Source: Clostridiaceae bacterium (GTDB taxonomy: Bacteria; Bacillota; Clostridia; UMGS1883; JAAYMJ01). Taken from it: a stretch of DNA of 6,066 bases. The stretch lies in the NCBI GenBank assembly GCA_012521455.1, contig JAAYMJ010000297.1, positions 1 to 6,066 of the forward strand, written 5' to 3'. Positions 1 through 6,066 of this stretch are shown one piece after another; the stretch's first letter is position 1; each line of letters begins with the position of its first letter. The translations under genes and the position numbers were made by a program. Under the pieces are notes generated by a model. That model was not told the origin of the DNA. It saw only the letters and a program-made list of their open reading frames with translations, and did not search any database.

Positions 1-1551
1 CTGCTTCTTTAATGAGGTGTAAGTGTCAACCTCATGGAAAGCAAGCTGGTGCAAAAAGTCCTCCCTGATTGAGCGCGCCGCTTCCATCTTTAGCCTGTCG
101 GGTGCGGATAGCGCGTCCATGCCGACAAGTTTTACGATTTCTTCCAAAGACGCCTCATCATTTAACAGCGCAATAATCCTGCTTCGTAGTTCCGACCAGT
201 CAGATGCAATATTTTTATTAAACCATGGGTTTAGTGTATCAACATAAAGGGAATAGCTTGTAAGCCAGTTAATAGCGGGGAAATGACGCTTGTACGCAAG
301 GTTTGCGTCCAATCCCCAGAATACTTTAACAATCCGCAGTGTTGCCTGTGAAACAGGCTCGGATATGTCGCCGCCAGGGGGTGATACCGCGCCGATAACG
401 GACAGTGTCCCAACCCTTCCTTCCTTACCTAACGCCACAATTTTGCCCGCCCTTTCATAAAACTGCGCAAGGCGGCTTGCCAAGTACGCGGGATATCCTT
501 CTTCGCCGGGCATTTCTTCAAGGCGGCCGCTCATTTCGCGCAAGGCCTCAGCCCAGCGGGAAGTGGAGTCCGCCATAAGCGCCACGGAATAGCCCATGTC
601 GCGGAAGTATTCCGCTATGGTAATACCCGTGTAAATTGACGCCTCACGTGCCGCAACGGGCATGTCGGAAGTGTTTGCAATCAAAACCGTTCTTTGCATC
701 AAGCTCTTGCCGGTTTTCGGGTCCACAAGCTCTGGAAACTCATTCAAAACGTCGGTCATTTCGTTTCCGCGTTCGCCGCAGCCGATATAGACCACAATGT
801 CTGCCTCAGCCCATTTTGCGAGCTGGTGCTGGGTTACGGTTTTACCGCTTCCAAAAGGCCCCGGGATTGCCGCAACCCCGCCTTTTGCAATAGGGAAGAG
901 GGAGTCAATAACCCTTTGCCCTGTAACCAGCGGCTCGGTTGGCGGTAGTTTTTTAGCATAGGGCCTGCCTCTTCTGACAGGCCACTTTTGCATTAAGGTA
1001 AGGTTGTGTTCCTTTGTCCCGTCATTTACAACACAAACAGTTTCTAAAACGGTAAATTCCCCTTCTTTTATGTCGGCAACTTTTCCTGAAACGCCGTGGG
1101 GAACCATGATTTTGTGAAGCACAACTTCAGTTTCCTGCACGGTGCCGATAACATCGCCGGAAGTTACCTCATCGCCCACCTTTACTGCTGGCACGAACTT
1201 CCACTTTTTCTCTCTATTTAAAGCGGGAACCTCAACGCCTCTTTTTAGGTTATTCCCGGTTTTTTGCATGATTTCCTCAAGGGGCCTTTGAATACCGTCA
1301 AATATGCTTGCAATAAGCCCCGGCCCTAGTTCCACGCTCAAAGGCACGCCCATGGACTCAACTTCTTCGCCGCAGCCTAGCCCTGCTGTTTCTTCATAAA
1401 CCTGGATTGACGCTTCATCCCCGTGCATTTCAATGATTTCGCCAATAAGACGCTGGCTTGATACCCTGACCACGTCAAACATATTGGCGTCCCTCATGCC
1501 TGAAGCTACAACCAGCGGGCCGGAAACTTTTATAATCGTCCCTTTGCTCAT
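1..1551 (-). CDS. ntpA: V-type ATPase catalytic subunit A (3' end outside window)
   Basis: This is the nucleotide-binding catalytic subunit. Three copies alternate with subunit B in the cytoplasmic head and hydrolyse (or make) ATP. I translated the minus strand from the ATG at 1551 and the frame stays open for 517 codons to the window edge. The family is usually about 590 residues, so roughly 70 C-terminal residues are missing. Visible parts are an N-terminal beta-barrel beginning [14 protein letters not shown], the A-type insertion at about 118-187, the P-loop GPFGSGKT at 231-238 (Lys237, Thr238), GCGERGNE at 258-264 with the expected catalytic Glu260 and Arg261, [14 protein letters not shown] at 326-339, and the [13 protein letters not shown] stretch at 390-402. 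The insertion and the GERGNE motif separate it from the non-catalytic B subunit. A GAGG ribosome site lies 8 bases before the ATG, and the gene starts 21 bases after subunit F ends. Motifs and order make the identification very secure. Confidence 0.97.
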   Translation of the reverse strand, partial: MSKGTIIKVSGPLVVASGMRDANMFDVVRVSSQRLIGEIIEMHGDEASIQVYEETAGLGCGEEVESMGVPLSVELGPGLIASIFDGIQRPLEEIMQKTGNNLKRGVEVPALNREKKWKFVPAVKVGDEVTSGDVIGTVQETEVVLHKIMVPHGVSGKVADIKEGEFTVLETVCVVNDGTKEHNLTLMQKWPVRRGRPYAKKLPPTEPLVTGQRVIDSLFPIAKGGVAAIPGPFGSGKTVTQHQLAKWAEADIVVYIGCGERGNEMTDVLNEFPELVDPKTGKSLMQRTVLIANTSDMPVAAREASIYTGITIAEYFRDMGYSVALMADSTSRWAEALREMSGRLEEMPGEEGYPAYLASRLAQFYERAGKIVALGKEGRVGTLSVIGAVSPPGGDISEPVSQATLRIVKVFWGLDANLAYKRHFPAINWLTSYSLYVDTLNPWFNKNIASDWSELRSRIIALLNDEASLEEIVKLVGMDALSAPDRLKMEAARSIREDFLHQLAFHEVDTYTSLKKQ

Positions 1552-1572
1552 TTTTATCGCCTCGTTTCTATT

Positions 1573-1890
1573 TTAATTATCCGAAATAATATCGGAACCA
1601 ACAGCCTGTTCCACGCTCTTTTTGACATAAAGCATACCCTTTCCGGTATTGTTTTTAATACCGGGGATTAGAATAATTGACGGAAGGATTTGCCTTTGGT
1701 ATTTTTTAATCTCGCTTTCGATTTTATCCGCCAAACCCTCGGTAATGTAAATTACCGCGTAATTGTTCTCCGCAAGCTGCCTTAGTGTTTTTTCAGCTTC
1801 TTTTGCGTCGTCGACAGGGTATATATCAAGCCCGATGGAAGCAAAACCGAAAATGCTGTCATAATCGCCCATTACCGCGATATTATACAT
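1573..1890 (-). CDS. ntpG: V-type ATPase subunit F (central shaft; called NtpG in Enterococcus)
   Basis: This small soluble subunit binds subunit D to form the rotating central shaft. The protein has 105 residues, normal for the family. It opens with MYNIAVMGDYDSIFGFASIG, the typical first beta strand and G-D-x-D-x-x-x-G-F loop. ITEGLADKI follows at about 49-57, then PSIILIPGIKNNTGKG at about 70-85 and a final helix containing VEQAVGSDI. These fit the Rossmann-like F subunit with its C-terminal helix. Its ATG overlaps the last codons of subunit C by 8 bases (ATGTATAA), and a GAGGAGG ribosome site sits inside the end of subunit C, which points to coupled translation. Symbols differ between species: ntpG in Enterococcus, atpF, vatF or ntpF elsewhere. 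The function is secure; the symbol follows the Enterococcus naming. Confidence 0.93.
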   Translation of the reverse strand: MYNIAVMGDYDSIFGFASIGLDIYPVDDAKEAEKTLRQLAENNYAVIYITEGLADKIESEIKKYQRQILPSIILIPGIKNNTGKGMLYVKKSVEQAVGSDIISDN

Positions 1891-2842
1891 ATAGCCTCCT
1901 CAATTTTTCACGAATTGCGTCAGGGTCAAGCTTGTTTTGAACCCCCGACAAAACAATTCTCAAATTTTTAATTTCCGCTTCTTTATATAAAAGATACGCC
2001 ACAATTGGCTCAGGTCCCATGAAAATGAATTTAGCCGCTTCAAGCTTTTCAAGGCAGTAGTTGTCACACCACTTTTCAAAATTTGACATTGAAACCTCAA
2101 AAGCCTGAGCCGCGCCGGAAAATTTGCTTTCCCGGATATAGCTTAAAAACTGGGAAAGCCCCGCAAGGGAGTTTTTGATAAGCTCCTCTTTTGTAAATGT
2201 GGGGCTGTCAATTAGCGCCCGGTTTAAAAAGTCCATGTTTTTTCCTAGTTTTGTGCATCTTAAGGCAATCTTTAAATTTGTAAGGTCACAAATGTCAAAA
2301 ATGAGAGATTTTACAAAATCATTTTCAATTTCGTTTGCCTTATTTAGCATAAAACAAAGCATGTATGAATCAATTAAAACGTCAACAAGCTGCCCGTCCA
2401 TTGTCCTGATTAGTAGGTCGTATGCCTCATGGGCGCATTCTTGCAACTCTTTAGGCAGCAAGTCAAAGTTTTTATTCTGCACCCCTTCTTTTATTTTAAA
2501 CGGGTCAAAAACCGAAGGGGAAAGGAAGTATTTTTCAGGCTCAATTTTTGTAACGCTTGACTTTATGCAAGCTTTTAAATTGTGAAAATCATTTTTTATG
2601 ATAAATGGATAAAAGATTGTTTCATCGGGAGCTATTTCTTTTATGTACTCCCACACTTTACCCATTTCATCCTTTAAAAGCCCGCCCTCGTCATTTTCCG
2701 AAAACCCCCGGGCTTTTAAGCTTGTTAGCGCGTCTTCATATGACTTTGCCATAAGCAGCTGTTCCATGTCGGCAAAACTCAAAAGCTTTATTTCATTTGT
2801 CCTGACACTTGCAACCGCAAAGGCATAGGATTTTTGTTTCAT
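1883..2842 (-). CDS. ntpC: V-type ATPase subunit C (homologue of eukaryotic subunit d)
   Basis: Subunit C is the funnel-shaped adaptor between the central shaft and the membrane rotor ring. The chosen protein has 319 residues and begins MKQKSYAFAVASVRTNEIKLLS, the usual YAYAVARIR-like start of the family. It is wholly helical and soluble in appearance. It shows three related segments: NDFHNLKACIK at about 84-94, CDLTNLKIALR at about 185-195 and AEIKNLRIVLSG at about 289-300. They are spaced by about 100 residues and agree with the known three-fold pseudo-symmetry of this subunit. The C-terminus MGPEPIVAYLLYKEAE followed by REKLRRLYV is strongly conserved. The frame extends upstream to a TTG at 2866, but that extension contains the AAAGGAA ribosome site, so the ATG at 2842 is the start. 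It lies 32 bases after subunit E and overlaps subunit F. Confidence 0.95.
   Translation of the reverse strand: MKQKSYAFAVASVRTNEIKLLSFADMEQLLMAKSYEDALTSLKARGFSENDEGGLLKDEMGKVWEYIKEIAPDETIFYPFIIKNDFHNLKACIKSSVTKIEPEKYFLSPSVFDPFKIKEGVQNKNFDLLPKELQECAHEAYDLLIRTMDGQLVDVLIDSYMLCFMLNKANEIENDFVKSLIFDICDLTNLKIALRCTKLGKNMDFLNRALIDSPTFTKEELIKNSLAGLSQFLSYIRESKFSGAAQAFEVSMSNFEKWCDNYCLEKLEAAKFIFMGPEPIVAYLLYKEAEIKNLRIVLSGVQNKLDPDAIREKLRRLYV
1895..1901 (-). promoter_or_regulatory. Ribosome binding site of subunit F, inside the subunit C coding end
   Basis: The coding strand reads GAGGAGG, followed by CTAT and the ATG at 1890. The AGGAGG part is the two Arg codons of the conserved LRRLYV end of subunit C, so these bases serve both protein and ribosome binding. 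The 4-base spacing is short but usable. The arrangement favours re-initiation by ribosomes finishing subunit C. Confidence 0.8.
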
Positions 2843-2849
2843 ATGACTA

Positions 2850-2856
2850 TTCCTTT
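2850..2856 (-). promoter_or_regulatory. Ribosome binding site that sets the subunit C start
   Basis: The coding strand reads AAAGGAA, 7 bases before the ATG at 2842. The longer open frame from the TTG at 2866 would translate through this site, so it argues for the shorter protein starting MKQKSYAF. Confidence 0.75.
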
Positions 2857-2874
2857 CTGCGTGCAATTTGAAGG

Positions 2875-3477
2875 TTAATTTGTCAATGAAGCTATCTTTT
2901 CATTTATTTTGTCACGCAACTCTTCAGCCATTTGTTTTATAATCGCAGAAATCGTGCAGTTTTCTTCTATGTTGTCATACTTTAGTATAAAGCCGCCCTC
3001 AATATCCCTGCTTTCATCCGACAAAACCAGTCTTGCGCCGTTTGCCTTAATTTCGGCGTTTACCCTTGCGATAAAGTCAGAAGGCAGGCGGGAGAGGTCT
3101 TTTTTTGAAAAGATTATCTCGCCTTCACCCTTGTGGGCGTATTTTTTAGCAAGTTTTAGCAGGCGGTCAAAATACTCCTTGTCGCCCAAATTCAAAATCT
3201 TTTCTTTTGCGCCATTTATAATGGATTCAATTAAATTTGCACGCTCTTTTAATAATATATCCCGATACTCCATTTTAGAGGACGACTCCGCCATGCTTAT
3301 TATGGATTTTGCGTTGTTTTGGGCGTTTTCAATTATTTCTTTTTCCTTTTTTTCCGCCTCAATTTCCGCTTCCAAAAAGATGGCGTCAGCCTCGCTTTTT
3401 GCGTCATCTAAAATTTTATTTGAAGTTTCAATTGCATCTTCTCTGATTTTGGCTATGATTTTTTCAATCCCGGTCAT
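2875..3477 (-). CDS. ntpE: V-type ATPase subunit E (peripheral stalk)
   Basis: Subunit E pairs with a small helical partner to form the peripheral stalk that stops the catalytic head from turning with the rotor. The protein has 200 residues from the chosen ATG and starts MTGIEKIIAKIREDAIETSN. Residues 1 to about 95 form one long, highly charged helix rich in Glu, Lys and Ala, suited to a coiled coil. Residues from about 100 form the globular domain, ending with GGFILKYDNIEENCTISAII at 161-180, the conserved C-terminal signature, and a last helix. An in-frame ATG at 3495 would add MMGELK, but the GGGAGAA ribosome site lies inside that extension, 7 bases before the ATG at 3477. The gene begins 28 bases after subunit K. 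The coiled-coil sequence varies fast in this family, so the C-terminal signature and position in the operon carry the identification. Confidence 0.93.
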   Translation of the reverse strand: MTGIEKIIAKIREDAIETSNKILDDAKSEADAIFLEAEIEAEKKEKEIIENAQNNAKSIISMAESSSKMEYRDILLKERANLIESIINGAKEKILNLGDKEYFDRLLKLAKKYAHKGEGEIIFSKKDLSRLPSDFIARVNAEIKANGARLVLSDESRDIEGGFILKYDNIEENCTISAIIKQMAEELRDKINEKIASLTN

Positions 3478-3483
3478 TTTTAA

Positions 3484-3490
3484 TTCTCCC
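3484..3490 (-). promoter_or_regulatory. Ribosome binding site that sets the subunit E start
   Basis: The coding strand reads GGGAGAA, with its GGGAGA core ending 7 bases before the ATG at 3477. The upstream in-frame ATG codons at 3495 and 3492 have no such site before them and would place this one inside the gene. The start at 3477 is therefore preferred. Confidence 0.75.
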
Positions 3491-3505
3491 ATCATGCTCT
3501 ATTTT

Positions 3506-5966
<2,461 letters not shown>

Positions 5967-5973
5967 TACATCA

Positions 5974-5980
5974 CTCCCTT
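5974..5980 (-). promoter_or_regulatory. Ribosome binding site of subunit I
   Basis: The coding strand reads AAGGGAG, followed by TGATGTA and the ATG at 5966. The 7-base spacing fits this ATG. The other ATG at 5971 is only 2 bases from the site and is followed at once by TAA, so it is not the start. Confidence 0.75.
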
Positions 5981-5996
5981 ATGGCCTATTTAACGC

Positions 5997-6066
5997 TTAA
6001 TTTGGGATTATTAAGCCAATGGCAAAATCCACAAGGCGGTCTTTTTCTTTATTAACTTTACCTGCA
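5997..6066 (-). CDS. C-terminal end of an upstream gene, probably the small peripheral-stalk subunit (G/H type)
   Basis: Only the last 22 codons and the stop are inside the window; the 5' part lies beyond 6066. The visible residues are AGKVNKEKDRLVDFAIGLII followed by Pro-Asn and TAA. A charged stretch followed by a hydrophobic helix with the pattern LVDFAIGLII resembles the C-terminal end of the short (about 100-residue) helical stalk protein that pairs with subunit E. In many Gram-positive V-ATPase operons that gene stands directly before subunit I (ntpF in Enterococcus hirae, H or G elsewhere). Its stop is 30 bases before the subunit I start, the same spacing seen elsewhere in this operon. 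The call rests mainly on position and on a short piece of sequence. One other frame is open for 17 codons to a stop within the window, so the reading frame itself is likely but not certain. Confidence 0.55.
   Translation of the reverse strand, partial: AGKVNKEKDRLVDFAIGLIIPN

Noticed and set aside
231..413. A 60-codon minus-strand open frame inside subunit A.
   Set aside because: It is out of frame with subunit A, whose own frame through this stretch encodes the conserved [14 protein letters not shown] and [19 protein letters not shown] motifs, so A is not frameshifted here.
636..948. Two plus-strand open frames of about 85 codons within subunit A.
   Set aside because: They overlap the P-loop and catalytic motifs of subunit A on the opposite strand and overlap one another. 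No independent evidence supports them.
2175..2585. A 136-codon plus-strand open frame opposite subunit C.
   Set aside because: It lies wholly inside subunit C on the other strand and has the Ser/Phe-rich composition of a shadow frame.
2880..2886. TTGACA on the minus strand between subunits E and C, like a -35 promoter box.
   Set aside because: Seventeen bases downstream the sequence is CACGCA, with no TATAAT-like -10 box, and the TTGACA overlaps the end of the subunit E gene. No internal promoter is supported.

Overview
The window is an almost gap-free block of a bacterial V-type (V/A-type, rotary) ATPase operon, read entirely from the minus strand. In transcription order (right to left) it holds the 3' end of a short upstream gene, then subunits I, K, E, C, F and A. 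The A gene runs off the left edge after 517 codons. This is the layout of the Enterococcus hirae ntp operon (F-I-K-E-C-G-A-B-D), in which ntpG encodes what is elsewhere called subunit F. Subunits B and D would be expected just beyond position 1, and the rest of a peripheral-stalk gene just beyond position 6066. No RNA gene, mobile element, CRISPR array, promoter or terminator is supported. Gaps between genes are 1 to 32 bases, and one pair of genes overlaps by 8 bases, so a single transcript is likely.

Layout: 5997-6066 is the end of the probable stalk subunit. 3990-5966 is subunit I, the membrane stator carrying the ion half-channels. 3506-3988 is subunit K, the rotor-ring proteolipid. 2875-3477 is subunit E, the peripheral stalk. 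1883-2842 is subunit C, the central-axle adaptor. 1573-1890 is subunit F, the central shaft. 1-1551 is subunit A, the catalytic ATPase, partial at its 3' end. For E and C the longest open frame starts too far upstream, and the Shine-Dalgarno sites place the real starts at 3477 and 2842.

How they work together: ATP turnover at the A (with B) subunits rotates the central shaft (F with D). Subunit C couples the shaft to the K ring. The K ring turns against subunit I, moving ions across the membrane. E and its small partner hold the A3B3 head still. The most informative detail is in K: it is a double-hairpin proteolipid of 160 residues that keeps every side chain known to hold Na+ in E. hirae NtpK. 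The complex is therefore predicted to move Na+ rather than H+.

Organism: probably an anaerobic or fermentative Gram-positive bacterium of the Clostridia/Bacilli type. This is inferred from the Enterococcus-like gene order and K sequence, the strong AGGAGG-type ribosome sites and the moderate-to-low GC content. The window alone does not fix the taxon. I see no new biological system here; it is a well-known machine with a few features worth checking.
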